This document shows positions 26,440-35,228 of a DNA stretch of 64,000 bases, piece after piece (within the stretch, counting starts at the first letter, position 1; each line of letters opens with the position of its first letter). Source of the DNA: Vicinamibacterales bacterium (GTDB lineage: Bacteria; Acidobacteriota; Vicinamibacteria; Vicinamibacterales; UBA8438); contig CALLXD010000066.1 in the NCBI GenBank assembly GCA_937766455.1, positions 1 through 64,000 on the forward strand, written 5' to 3'. The position numbers and the translations under genes were made by a program. Under the pieces are notes generated by a model that was not told where the DNA came from, did not search any database, and worked only from the letters and a program-made list of their open reading frames with translations.

Positions 26440-27432
26440 ATGGTTCATCGACATCCGGCCGCTCCCGTGTCCGCCAGCCTCGCTCTCATGCTCGTCGGGT
26501 GGTCGGCCCAGGCCCAGGGTCAGCAGTACATCGAGGTCGAGACCTGGCCCGATCCCGCGATCTCCGTGGCCGGCACCCCGGCCGCCTGGAACTTCGGGCA
26601 GGTGTCGGGCGTGGCCACCAGTGCGAACGGCTACATCCTGGTCCTGCATCGCGGCGCCCAGTCGATCGCGATGTTCGACCCTGGCGGCCGGTTCGTACGC
26701 GCCTGGGGCGACGGGCTGTTCAGCAATGGCAAGGTTGGCGGCATCGCGCCGGGTGACCGCCAGCCGGGGCAGTCCGGCTATACCGCCGTCTACGGAGCGG
26801 CCGGATGCCACGCGTGTGGTGCCCATGCGATTCGCGTCGATCCCGATGGCAATATCTGGGTGGTCGACGCCCCCGGTCACGTCATTTACAAGATGGACCC
26901 GACCGGGCGCGTGCTGATGGAGCTCGGCTCGAAAGGGGTTGCTGGGGCGACCCGGACCACTTTCAACCTCCCGACCGATGTGGCATTCGGACCAGGGGGC
27001 GACATCTACGTCAGCGACGGCTACGGAAACGCTCGGGTCGTGAAATATGACGCCGACGGACACTATCTGCTCGAATGGGGCTCACGCGGCACGGGGCCCG
27101 GCGAGTTCGGGCTGCCGCACAATCTCCAGGTCGATGCTCAGGGGCGCGTCTACGTCACCGACCGCGACAATCAGCGAGTCCAGGTGTTCGACGGCGACGG
27201 CGCCTTCCTGAACGAGTGGGCGGACATTGGCGGCAACTCCGCCTTGTTCATGACCGCCGCGGCCGCCGACGGCGCTCAGCACCTGTGGACGGGCGGCACC
27301 CTGCGCACGCTCGCCGGCGAGGCGATGGCCACGCTGACCGGCGGCAACGGTGGTCACGGCATGACACAGACCGCCGACGGCGAGGTCTTCGTCGCCCAGC
27401 TCGCGGGGCGCGTGCAGAAGTTCGTGAAGTGA
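26440..27432 (+). CDS. Secreted NHL-repeat beta-propeller protein
   Basis: This 330-residue protein has a signal peptide ending WSAQAQGQQ and at least five NHL-type blades, for example IRVDPDGNIWVVDAPGHVIY, VAFGPGGDIYVSDGYGNARV and LQVDAQGRVYVTDRDNQRVQ. Similar six-bladed propellers include peptidyl-alpha-hydroxyglycine lyases and scaffold proteins. A small Cys/His patch (GCHACGAH) near residue 125 might bind metal. It is the first gene of a same-strand secreted cluster running to the PQQ dehydrogenase. Confidence 0.85.
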   Translation: MVHRHPAAPVSASLALMLVGWSAQAQGQQYIEVETWPDPAISVAGTPAAWNFGQVSGVATSANGYILVLHRGAQSIAMFDPGGRFVRAWGDGLFSNGKVGGIAPGDRQPGQSGYTAVYGAAGCHACGAHAIRVDPDGNIWVVDAPGHVIYKMDPTGRVLMELGSKGVAGATRTTFNLPTDVAFGPGGDIYVSDGYGNARVVKYDADGHYLLEWGSRGTGPGEFGLPHNLQVDAQGRVYVTDRDNQRVQVFDGDGAFLNEWADIGGNSALFMTAAAADGAQHLWTGGTLRTLAGEAMATLTGGNGGHGMTQTADGEVFVAQLAGRVQKFVK

Positions 27433-27472
27433 GAGAGTGACGATGTCGTCTGGGATGCCAGCGGAGGATGGA

Positions 27473-28492
27473 ATGAAGATGCGAACTCTAGTCGCCCTGC
27501 CGGCGGTGATTGCCGTGACCGCGGCGCTGTCCGGCGCCCAGGCGGTCGAGCCACCCCGCCTGCCCGATGGGAAGCCGGACCTCCAGGGTGTCTGGGATTT
27601 CCGCACGCTCACGCCGTTGCAGCGTCCCGAGAATCGAGCCGATCAGGCCGTGCTGACGGCCGAAGAGGTCGCCGAGCTCGATTCGCAGTCAGCCGCGCGT
27701 GAGGTGGCCGCATTCGCGCAGAGTGAGGTGCGAGACGAGCCGCTGCCGGTCGGCGGCGATATCGGTGCCTACAACAGCTACTGGGTCGACCAAGGCGCAT
27801 CCGTTGTCGACGACCAACGGACCTCACTCATCGTGGATCCGCCGACGGGTCGGCTGCCCGAGCTGCGGCCTGGCATCGAGATGGCCACGCTCTCATTGGG
27901 CGAGGATCTGCCCGGCACGCGCCCGGTGCGGGTACGGGCTGCCGGTATCGGCGTCGACAGCTGGCATGACCGCGGCCTCGCCGAGCGGTGCCTGCTCGGG
28001 TTCAACTCGGGCCCGCCGATGGTGCCGGCCGGCTACAACCAGAACATCCAGATCTTCCAGACGTCGGACCACGCCGTCATCCTCCACGAGATGGTGCACG
28101 ACGCCCGCGTCGTCCCGCTCGACGGCCGCGACCCGCTGCCGGACAACCTTCGTCAGTGGATGGGCGACTCGCGCGGCTACTGGGACGGTGACACGCTCGT
28201 TGTCGAGTCGCGGAACTTCACCGACAAGACCGCCAGCTTCAATCCGTCGGTGGCCCAGGCCGCCGGTACCGGCTCCACGTTGCACTTGACGGAACGGTTC
28301 CGTCGACTGGCCGACGACACCCTGCTCTACGAGTACACCGTCAACGACCCGACGACCTTTACTCAGCCGTTTACCGCTGCGCTGCCGATGAAGCGCGGAG
28401 AAGTCATGTTCGAGTATGCCTGCCACGAGGGCAATTACGGGTTGCCCAACATGCTGGCCGTTGCGCGGGTCGAAGAGGCGGCGGGGCGGTAG
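27473..28492 (+). CDS. Secreted protein of unknown function (PDLQGVW family)
   Basis: This 339-residue protein has a signal peptide (LVALPAVIAVTAALSGAQA) followed by LPDGKPDLQGVWDFRTLTPL. Later conserved stretches are SLIVDPPTGRLPEL, AERCLLGFNSGPPMVPAGYN, RQWMGDSRGYWDGDTLVVES and EYACHEGNYGLPNML. From memory this architecture is common and multi-copy in acidobacteria, but it has no assigned activity. The start at 27473 has a GCGGAGG ribosome site; the 12 codons upstream are not signal-like. It lies 40 bases after the NHL gene and upstream of cytochrome c. Confidence 0.8.
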   Translation: MKMRTLVALPAVIAVTAALSGAQAVEPPRLPDGKPDLQGVWDFRTLTPLQRPENRADQAVLTAEEVAELDSQSAAREVAAFAQSEVRDEPLPVGGDIGAYNSYWVDQGASVVDDQRTSLIVDPPTGRLPELRPGIEMATLSLGEDLPGTRPVRVRAAGIGVDSWHDRGLAERCLLGFNSGPPMVPAGYNQNIQIFQTSDHAVILHEMVHDARVVPLDGRDPLPDNLRQWMGDSRGYWDGDTLVVESRNFTDKTASFNPSVAQAAGTGSTLHLTERFRRLADDTLLYEYTVNDPTTFTQPFTAALPMKRGEVMFEYACHEGNYGLPNMLAVARVEEAAGR

Positions 28493-28508
28493 GTCGCCAC
28501 TGGCGAGG

Positions 28509-28640
28509 CTATAGCGGTACCTGGACTCGCGCTATCGGTACGGGCGCATCAGCGACTATCACCGAGGGACCGGCCTCGCTCAGCGATGCGGGCTCGGCGT
28601 TCACGAAGTATGCGGTGGCCGTCACGCGGTAGAGAGGTGC
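28509..28640 (-). other. Possible C-terminal gene remnant
   Basis: The minus strand holds a protein-like stretch (VTATAYFVNAEPASLSEAGP ... ADAPVPIARVQVPL) that ends in TAG at 28509 but has no plausible start, because it runs into the cytochrome c gene on the other strand. It could be the tail of a lost gene or chance. It is the only coding-like signal in the 28493-28668 gap. Confidence 0.2.
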
Positions 28641-28668
28641 CGACCGACGGCACCGAGGGGTGCGCATC

Positions 28669-29127
28669 ATGTCGAACGGAACTCGCGTCGGAGTCGGCGG
28701 CTCGCGGTGGCTGGGAGCGGATGTCGTAGCGGCGGCAGTCCGTCCAGTGGTCACCGTACTGATCGTGCTGGGTGCCTCGACCGGCGCACCCGGTGTCGTC
28801 GCGGCGGCGCAGCCCGCGGCAACGGACGGGGCTTTCACCACGGACCAGGCGGCCAGCGGCTGGTCTGCCTACGGCGCGCAGTGTCAAGAGTGTCACGGAC
28901 CGGGCCTGGAGGGGCTGGAGGCCCCACCCCTCTCGGGCGTGGAGTTCCTGAACAGTTGGGTGGGACAGACGACCGATGAGTTGTTCGCGTACCTGCGCGA
29001 CGAGATGCCTCCAGGGCAGGCTGGCACGCTCAGCGATCAGTCCTACGTAGATCTGGTGGCGTACCTGCTGGAGTCGAACGGCGCCGTGCCCGGTGCGCGT
29101 ACCCTCACCGCGGATGCGGGGGCATGA
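28669..29127 (+). CDS. Secreted mono-heme cytochrome c
   Basis: This 152-residue protein has an export signal ([20 protein letters not shown]) and one class-I cytochrome c domain. The heme motif CQECHG (CXXCH) is followed by [19 protein letters not shown], and the axial methionine is likely in [14 protein letters not shown]. It would accept electrons in the periplasm. Its stop overlaps the ATG of the PQQ dehydrogenase (ATGA), so the two are coupled, or they may be two halves of one fused protein split at a G run. Confidence 0.88.
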   Translation: MSNGTRVGVGGSRWLGADVVAAAVRPVVTVLIVLGASTGAPGVVAAAQPAATDGAFTTDQAASGWSAYGAQCQECHGPGLEGLEAPPLSGVEFLNSWVGQTTDELFAYLRDEMPPGQAGTLSDQSYVDLVAYLLESNGAVPGARTLTADAGA

Positions 29128-30842
29128 TCGGCGACGCGGCGGACATCTCCGACGCGCGCCGCGCGGCGCAAGCGGGCGAGCGACCGCGTCGCCGATCGTC
29201 GCGGTTCGTCAACCAGGAGGTGCCGCATCCGCTGACCTCGGTGACCGACGCCATGCTCGCCGACCCGCCACCGGAGGACTGGCTGAGCTGGCGGCGAACA
29301 CGTAACAGCCACGGCTACAGCCCGCTCGATCAGGTAACGCGCGACAACGTCGCCGATCTCAAGCTCGCCTGGTCGATCGCGATCCGGCCAGGCAACCACC
29401 AGACGACGCCGCTAGTGCATGACGGCGTGATGTTCCTCGCCAATCCGGGGAACGTGGTCCAGGCGATCGATGCGGCGACCGGCGACGTGATCTGGGTGTA
29501 TCGCGCGCGGCTGCCGGAGGACGCGAGCGCCGGCGCCACCCGCACGCTCGCGCTCTACGGCGACAAGCTGTTCCTCGCCACGGCCGACGCGGCGGTCGTC
29601 GCCCTCGACGCGCGCACGGGCTCCGAGGTGTGGCGAACGGTCAAGACCGACTACACGGAGGGCTTCCGGCAGAACGCCGGCCCGGTCGTCGCCAACGGGG
29701 TCGTCGTCACCGGCACCAACGGCTGCGAACGCTACACGGAGCAGAGCTGTTTCATCACCGGCCACGATCCGGACACGGGTGAGGAGCTGTGGCGGACCTC
29801 CACGATCGCGCTGCCGGGCGACCCGAACGATGCGTCATGGGGTGATACGCCAGCGTATCTGCGCGCGGGCGGCGATGCCTGGATCCCGGGTAGCTACGAC
29901 CAGGATCTCGATCTGTTCTACATCGGCACGGCGCAGGCGAAGCCGTGGGTGGCGGCGAGCCGCGGGATGACGACACGGCAGGACGCGCTCTACACCAACT
30001 CGACGCTGGCCCTGAACCCGAGCACCGGAGAGGTCCAGTGGTACTTCCAGCATGCGCCGGGCGAGACGCTCGACCTCGACATCGTGTACGAGCGCGTGCT
30101 GATCGATGTCGACGAGGACAAGTGGCTCTTCACGATCGGCAAGGACGGCATCCTCTGGAAGCTCGACCGGCGGACCGGCGAGTTCCTCGCCTTGCGCGAG
30201 ACTGTCCACCAGGACGTCTTCGAGTCGATCGACCGGACCACCGGCGAGTTGACCTACAGAGAGAACCTGCAGAACATCGCCATCGGCGAGCGGGTGTTCG
30301 CCTGCCCCAGCCTGCTAGGCGGCCACAACTGGCAGGCATCGGCCTATCACCCGGGCGCCGGCGCCCTCGTCATCCCGCTCCACCAGGCGTGCATGCACCT
30401 GACCGGGCGCGAGGTGGAGTTCATCGAGGGGGGCGGCGGAACGGCCGGCCGCTACGAGCTGCTGGAGATGCCGGGCAGCGACGGCAACGTGGGGAAGCTG
30501 GCCGCCTACGACGTGCGGACGATGGAGGAGCTCTGGAGCCACGAGCAGCGATCGCCGTTCCTGACGTCCGCGTTGACGACGGCGGGCGGATTGGTCTTTG
30601 CCGGTGACGGCGCCCGCTTTTACCGGGCGTTCGACATTGAAACAGGCGAGGTGGTCTGGGAAACCCGTCTCGCCGCGTCGGCGCACGGGTACCCAATTAC
30701 GTACGAGGCCGGCGGACGGCAGTTCATCGCTGTCCCGGCGGCGCTGGGCGGTGTCTTCCGCAGTCTCACGGCCAAGCTCAACCCGGAGATCTACCAGCCC
30801 GAAGGCGGCAACGCGCTCTTCGTCTTCGCGTTGCCGGAGTGA
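29124..30842 (+). CDS. PQQ-dependent dehydrogenase (quinoprotein)
   Basis: This 572-residue beta-propeller quinoprotein has many tryptophan-docking blades ([76 protein letters not shown]) plus [14 protein letters not shown] and [15 protein letters not shown] near the expected cofactor face. It would oxidise an alcohol or similar substrate in the periplasm and pass electrons to the adjacent cytochrome c. Oddly, the N-terminus ([20 protein letters not shown]) has no signal peptide. Either it continues the cytochrome polypeptide (one G missing at 29118-29122) or export is lost. PQQ synthesis genes are not in the window. Confidence 0.88.
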   Translation: MIGDAADISDARRAAQAGERPRRRSSRFVNQEVPHPLTSVTDAMLADPPPEDWLSWRRTRNSHGYSPLDQVTRDNVADLKLAWSIAIRPGNHQTTPLVHDGVMFLANPGNVVQAIDAATGDVIWVYRARLPEDASAGATRTLALYGDKLFLATADAAVVALDARTGSEVWRTVKTDYTEGFRQNAGPVVANGVVVTGTNGCERYTEQSCFITGHDPDTGEELWRTSTIALPGDPNDASWGDTPAYLRAGGDAWIPGSYDQDLDLFYIGTAQAKPWVAASRGMTTRQDALYTNSTLALNPSTGEVQWYFQHAPGETLDLDIVYERVLIDVDEDKWLFTIGKDGILWKLDRRTGEFLALRETVHQDVFESIDRTTGELTYRENLQNIAIGERVFACPSLLGGHNWQASAYHPGAGALVIPLHQACMHLTGREVEFIEGGGGTAGRYELLEMPGSDGNVGKLAAYDVRTMEELWSHEQRSPFLTSALTTAGGLVFAGDGARFYRAFDIETGEVVWETRLAASAHGYPITYEAGGRQFIAVPAALGGVFRSLTAKLNPEIYQPEGGNALFVFALPE

Positions 30843-30845
30843 ACG

Positions 30846-32222
30846 TCAGTCCATCGTCCACCCTTCCAGGATGTCCAGCATCACGCCGACCCCGCGTCGC
30901 ACGTTCTCGACGGAGATGCGTTCGTTGTTGCCGTGGACGCCACCCCGATCGGCGGCCGGGACGACAAACGGGGTGTAGCCATACGCGGTGATGCCAAGGT
31001 CACGGAAGAAGTGACTGTCGGTGAAGCCGGTCGTCACGGACGGGACGACCGCGGCTGCGGTCGGATGGTGGGTCCGCGTGACGTCTGCGATGACGCGGAA
31101 CAACCCGGTCTCCGCCGACGATTGCGCGGGGGTAAAGCCCATCATGGTGTCGACCCCGATGGCGTCCCCCAATACGCCGCCAAGCTCGGCGAGAAATTCG
31201 TCGGGGTCTTGATCGGGGAGCAGACGACAATCCAACTCGGCCCAGGCTTCCGTCGGGACAACGTTGATCTTGTCACTGCCGCCGAGCCGAGTCATGGCAC
31301 AGGTGTTGCGGGTCAGCCCATAGTGACCCGGGTTGTCGCGAAGCAGTGCCTCGGCCACGCCAGGCTCGGCGAGTGCGCTTCCCATGTCCGCGTAGCGTAC
31401 CTGCCACTCAGGTGTCACCGTCCCCGCCAAGCCACGAAAGTATCTGTCGACAGCGGGGATGACTCGGAAACCGAAATCGTGCTGGTCGAGGCGCCCCAGC
31501 GCCTCCACGAGCCGCGTGACGGACGTCTGCGCCTGAGGTCGCGAACCGTGCCCCGGCTCCCCATGAGCGGTCACCCGCAGCCAGTACGGCAGCTTCTGCG
31601 TCACCTCGACCGCCACTTGGACCTGCCCACCGACGTTCGTGCCTCCACCGCCCTCGTTGATCACGTAGCCCACACGTTCGAACAGCTCAGGCCGATGCTC
31701 GACGAGCCAGCCGGCGCCAAAGAAGCCGCCGGCCTCCTCATCCGCCGTGGCCATGAAGGTGACGTCGCGATTTAATCGGGCACCGGAGCGATGGAGGCCG
31801 AGAAAGGCGGCCAGATGGGCGATGCCCGAAGACTTGGTGTCCAGTGCGCCTCTGCCGTAGATGAAACCGTCTCGTATCTCACCAGAGAGGGGATCGGTGT
31901 CCCAGTAGTCCGGGTCCGCCGGCACCACATCGATGTGATGGAGGAGGACCAATCCCGGCTCATCACCTCCCTCCAGTCGGGCCCAGATGTTGCCCCGCCC
32001 TGGTGCGGACTCCACGATTTCGTACGGAATGCCCTCGTCGTCAAAGATGGCCGCCAGAAACCGCGCGCCGGCAATCTCGTTCCCAGGGGGATTGACGGTG
32101 TTGACCCGCAGGTAAGACTGCATCCACTCGACGGCGCGGTCAGGGAGATCGTCTGTCGTAGCTTGGGCGGCGGCGGCGGTTGCCACCAACAGCGCCGCGA
32201 CGAGCGTGCCGATTATTCGCAT
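30846..32222 (-). CDS. Secreted M20-family metallopeptidase
   Basis: This 458-residue enzyme has a signal peptide (IGTLVAALLVATAAAAQA). The M20 di-zinc site is visible: LLHHIDVVPAD (His and a nearby Asp), YGRGALDTKS (bridging Asp), ATADEEAGG (catalytic and binding Glu) and, at the end, GGVHGNNERISVENVRRG (His). The dimerisation domain follows VTAHGEPGHGSRP. Relatives are carboxypeptidases and aminoacylases that trim peptides or N-acyl amino acids. It converges on the PQQ dehydrogenase with three bases between stops. Confidence 0.92.
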   Translation of the reverse strand: MRIIGTLVAALLVATAAAAQATTDDLPDRAVEWMQSYLRVNTVNPPGNEIAGARFLAAIFDDEGIPYEIVESAPGRGNIWARLEGGDEPGLVLLHHIDVVPADPDYWDTDPLSGEIRDGFIYGRGALDTKSSGIAHLAAFLGLHRSGARLNRDVTFMATADEEAGGFFGAGWLVEHRPELFERVGYVINEGGGGTNVGGQVQVAVEVTQKLPYWLRVTAHGEPGHGSRPQAQTSVTRLVEALGRLDQHDFGFRVIPAVDRYFRGLAGTVTPEWQVRYADMGSALAEPGVAEALLRDNPGHYGLTRNTCAMTRLGGSDKINVVPTEAWAELDCRLLPDQDPDEFLAELGGVLGDAIGVDTMMGFTPAQSSAETGLFRVIADVTRTHHPTAAAVVPSVTTGFTDSHFFRDLGITAYGYTPFVVPAADRGGVHGNNERISVENVRRGVGVMLDILEGWTMD

Positions 32223-32383
32223 GCTGATTCCTCGGGGTGGTGCCAGTGCCGGCCGCCCGCCGTGCAGCCGGGGCGCGCCACGGCGACTTGGCGTGCGGTT
32301 GGTTTGGCGATGTGGGACGGCATTCGCTACGTATTCTACGGTTGCGGTGGGCGGCGGGTACCGGGTAGGCGGGATGGCACGTC

Positions 32384-33385
32384 CTACATGGCGATCACGG
32401 TCGCTCGAATCCCCTCGCCATACACAAACTGTGAACCGACCGCCCCAACCACCGCGGTACGTCGAGTCAGGTTGAGACCAACGCGCAACCGGATGAGCGG
32501 CTCGATGCCGGTGCAGTGCCCTGCCATCAAGTGCGCGATGCCGATCTGGCGAAGCCGGTCGGCGGTCCAGCCGAGCGTTTCATCGCTTGCCGCGAACAGG
32601 TGCAGACCGCCCATTAGCGCGTGGATCGGGGCGTCCGCAATGTCCTCTTGTATCTGGTCAAGCGCGTTCACCACACCGGAGTGTCCACACCCCAGGAGCA
32701 CGACGTGTCCGTCTGGGGTCATGACGCTCAGTGCCTGGCTATCCGGCACATGGTCTTCGACCCACGCGCCGTCCAGTTGCACCCGGATCGTGTTGGGATA
32801 GTTGTGTTCCGGATGGGGTCGGTCGATGGGGCCAGTGGCCCAGACGCCGGGAAATATTTCCGTGGGGCCATCATGTTCGACAAAAGCGACGTCCAACTCG
32901 GCGAACGCCTCCTGCATGGCGATCATCTGATTCCACTCGGTGTCATCGCCGGCGGCAAGAGAGCGCCGTGGCAGGAAGAACCCCTTCGCAACATGCACGC
33001 GCCGAATCGCGTCTGGGTTCGTGTCGCGCACGGCCCGCACGATGGGGAGCAGTCCCGTGGTGTGGTCGAAGTGGAAGTGGCTCAAGACCACATCCGTGAC
33101 GCAGGACAGGTCCACGTCCAGGGCCTCGGCGTTGCGCAGCACGGTATCTGGATGTCGTCCGGCGTCGAACAGTACGCACTGTCCGTCGGCCTGCACGAGC
33201 GCAGACAGGCCCCACTCACCGATGGTGGCGCCGTTGGCCAGGTTGGACGAGAGAATAGTGACGCTCAGCTCGTCCACGACGTGGTTCGCAATGGCGTCTC
33301 GCGCGCTCTGCGAGCTCGCGGTGGCGGGCAGCGAGGCTGCCAGGACGGTGCCGGCCAATAGATGGGTGGCGAAGCGGGCTGACAT
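32384..33385 (-). CDS. Secreted MBL-fold hydrolase (methanopterin-synthase-like subfamily)
   Basis: This 333-residue protein has a signal peptide (LLAGTVLAASLPATASSQ) and an MBL domain with SHFHFDHTTG, GCGHSGVVN and MAGHCTG metal-binding segments. The wording matches the MBL subgroup related to the archaeal dihydropterin ribofuranosyl-aminobenzene phosphate synthase, here exported, so the substrate is probably different. The ATG at 33385 is chosen; the upstream 64 codons are shadow-like. Confidence 0.87.
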   Translation of the reverse strand: MSARFATHLLAGTVLAASLPATASSQSARDAIANHVVDELSVTILSSNLANGATIGEWGLSALVQADGQCVLFDAGRHPDTVLRNAEALDVDLSCVTDVVLSHFHFDHTTGLLPIVRAVRDTNPDAIRRVHVAKGFFLPRRSLAAGDDTEWNQMIAMQEAFAELDVAFVEHDGPTEIFPGVWATGPIDRPHPEHNYPNTIRVQLDGAWVEDHVPDSQALSVMTPDGHVVLLGCGHSGVVNALDQIQEDIADAPIHALMGGLHLFAASDETLGWTADRLRQIGIAHLMAGHCTGIEPLIRLRVGLNLTRRTAVVGAVGSQFVYGEGIRATVIAM

Positions 33386-33739
33386 GTGGTGTCTCCAGGT
33401 CGCAGGATGCGTCGGTGTCACTTGGCACTGGATGGTCGCGGTTCCTTGAGCCCCGCCAGTTGGGTGCCGCGCAGGGAACCTGTCTATTGTAGCGGCGTCA
33501 CCCGCTCGCTTCGGTGTACTCGATCGGGTGGCACGGGGTGTGACCCACAATCTTTCACGTGCACCGACCAGGGGCAAAGACCGTCGTCGCGCCGCCTTGA
33601 CCGCCCGGGGGACCCATAGTACGTTTACGCGGCTGGTCCACGCCGGGCGTTTTCCGGAGTCGGCCGCACCCCGGACATCTCACCACGCGCCGACGAACAC
33701 CTGTTGCCGGCTGTTCAGAGGCGGCAGGAATCACTGTTC
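33386..33739. other. Leader region upstream of gcvT
   Basis: This 354-base gap contains no supported gene. It was searched by eye for a glycine riboswitch because of the downstream gcv genes; the conserved riboswitch blocks were not found. The gcvT ATG is preceded by GCGGCAGGAA, an acceptable ribosome site. Confidence 0.45.
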
Positions 33740-34849
33740 ATGACCGACGCGCCACAGACACTGCTCAAGACCCCGCTACACGCTCGACATGTCGCGATGG
33801 GCGCCAAGATGGTGCCGTTCGGCGGCTGGGAGATGCCGGTCCAATACTCCGGGATCCGGGAGGAGCACCTAGCCGTGCGCGGGGCGGCCGGCCTGTTCGA
33901 TGTGAGCCACATGGGCGAGATCGAAGTAGCCGGGCGCGACGCGCTGGCCGCGGTGCAACGGATCTCGTCGAACGACGCGTCCCGTCTGGACATCGGTCAG
34001 GCGCACTATTCGGCCTTGACGACCGAGGCGGGGACGTTCGTCGACGACCTGCTGGTCTACCGTTTGACCGCCGACCACTTCATGCTGGTCGTCAACGCTG
34101 CCTCCATCGCCAAAGACTTCGCCCATATCAGCGCCGGCATCAAGGGCGTCGGGGATGCCTTTGCCGTCAACACGTCGTCGCGGTATGCGCTGATCGCGAT
34201 CCAGGGACCACGTGCGCTCGAGGTGCTGCAGCCGCTCACGGACGTCGACCTCGACGCCATCGGCTACTACCGCTTTGAGACGGGCGAAGTCGCGAGCCAG
34301 CGTTCTACTATTTCTCGCACGGGATACACGGGTGAGGACGGATTCGAGATTTTTCTACCCCCGGCGGGATCCGAGCGGTTGTGGCAGACGCTGCTGGCCG
34401 CGGGCACAGAGGTCGGGCTGAAGCCCGCGGGACTTGGGGCCCGGGACACGCTCCGATTGGAGGCGGCCATGCGTCTGAGCGGCCAGGATATCGACGACAC
34501 GACGACCGTGCTCGAGGCTGGGCTTGGGTGGGTCGTGGGATGGGACAAGCCCGCGTTCATTGGCCGTGACGCGTTGGTTGCGCAGAAGGCAGCTGGCGTG
34601 ACCCGCAAACTGGTCGGATTCGAGATGGTGGACCGAGGCATCGCCAGGCACGGCTATCCGGTGTTCGTCAAATCCGAAGAGGTGGGGATCGTGACGAGCG
34701 GGACACGCACGCCGTTTCTCGACAAAGCGATTGGCCTGGCGTATCTGCCATCCACCGCCTGTGCGCCGGGCACCGACTGCGCGATTGAGATCCGCGGGCG
34801 ACGGGTAGCAGCACGTGTCGTGCGGCTGCCGTTTTACAAGCGAGGGTGA
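33740..34849 (+). CDS. gcvT: Glycine cleavage T-protein (aminomethyltransferase)
   Basis: This 369-residue tetrahydrofolate-dependent enzyme takes the aminomethyl group from lipoylated GcvH, releasing ammonia and forming methylene-THF. Signatures are MVPFGGWEMPVQYSGIREEH, GLFDVSHMGEI, the folate-region RTGYTGEDGFEIFLP, and GLGARDTLRLEAAMRLSGQD. The start MTDAPQTLLKTPLH at 33740 is family-typical. It leads a tight gcvT-gcvH-gcvP operon, so all three specific components are expressed together. Confidence 0.97.
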   Translation: MTDAPQTLLKTPLHARHVAMGAKMVPFGGWEMPVQYSGIREEHLAVRGAAGLFDVSHMGEIEVAGRDALAAVQRISSNDASRLDIGQAHYSALTTEAGTFVDDLLVYRLTADHFMLVVNAASIAKDFAHISAGIKGVGDAFAVNTSSRYALIAIQGPRALEVLQPLTDVDLDAIGYYRFETGEVASQRSTISRTGYTGEDGFEIFLPPAGSERLWQTLLAAGTEVGLKPAGLGARDTLRLEAAMRLSGQDIDDTTTVLEAGLGWVVGWDKPAFIGRDALVAQKAAGVTRKLVGFEMVDRGIARHGYPVFVKSEEVGIVTSGTRTPFLDKAIGLAYLPSTACAPGTDCAIEIRGRRVAARVVRLPFYKRG

Positions 34850-34856
34850 GAAGGCA

Positions 34857-35228
34857 ATGTATCCGACCGACAGGCAATACACCACGGATCACGAGTGGAT
34901 CTCCATTTCGGGGAAGACCGCGCGCATCGGCATTACCGACTACGCGCAGGACCAGTTGGGCGATGTCGTGTTCGTCGAGCTGCCTGACGTGGGGCAGGTG
35001 TTCGAGGCCGGTGCCCAATTCGGATCGATTGAATCGGTGAAAGCCGTCTCCGATCTGTTCTGCCCGATGGCCGGCCGTGTCGTCGAGGTGAACGCGGCCC
35101 TGAGCGACCAACCAGAAACTGTGAACGCCGGTGCACATGATGCGTGGATGATCGTCATGGAGCTCAGCGACCCGTCCGGTACCGACGATTTGCTGGACGC
35201 GGCCGCGTACACCGAGCTGGTGTCGTAG
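34857..35228 (+). CDS. gcvH: Glycine cleavage H-protein
   Basis: This 123-residue lipoyl carrier shuttles the aminomethyl intermediate between P-, T- and L-proteins. The lipoylated lysine is in GSIESVKAVSDLF near residue 62, and YTTDHEWISI and ITDYAQDQLGDVVFVELP match the family. The start at 34857 follows GAGAAGGC seven bases after the gcvT stop. Its TAG overlaps the GTG of gcvP by one base. Confidence 0.97.
   Translation: MYPTDRQYTTDHEWISISGKTARIGITDYAQDQLGDVVFVELPDVGQVFEAGAQFGSIESVKAVSDLFCPMAGRVVEVNAALSDQPETVNAGAHDAWMIVMELSDPSGTDDLLDAAAYTELVS

Noticed and set aside
33386-33739. Glycine riboswitch upstream of gcvT
   Set aside because: The gcv context makes it likely, but the conserved core blocks and tandem layout were not found by eye. 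A covariance-model search (RF00504) would decide.
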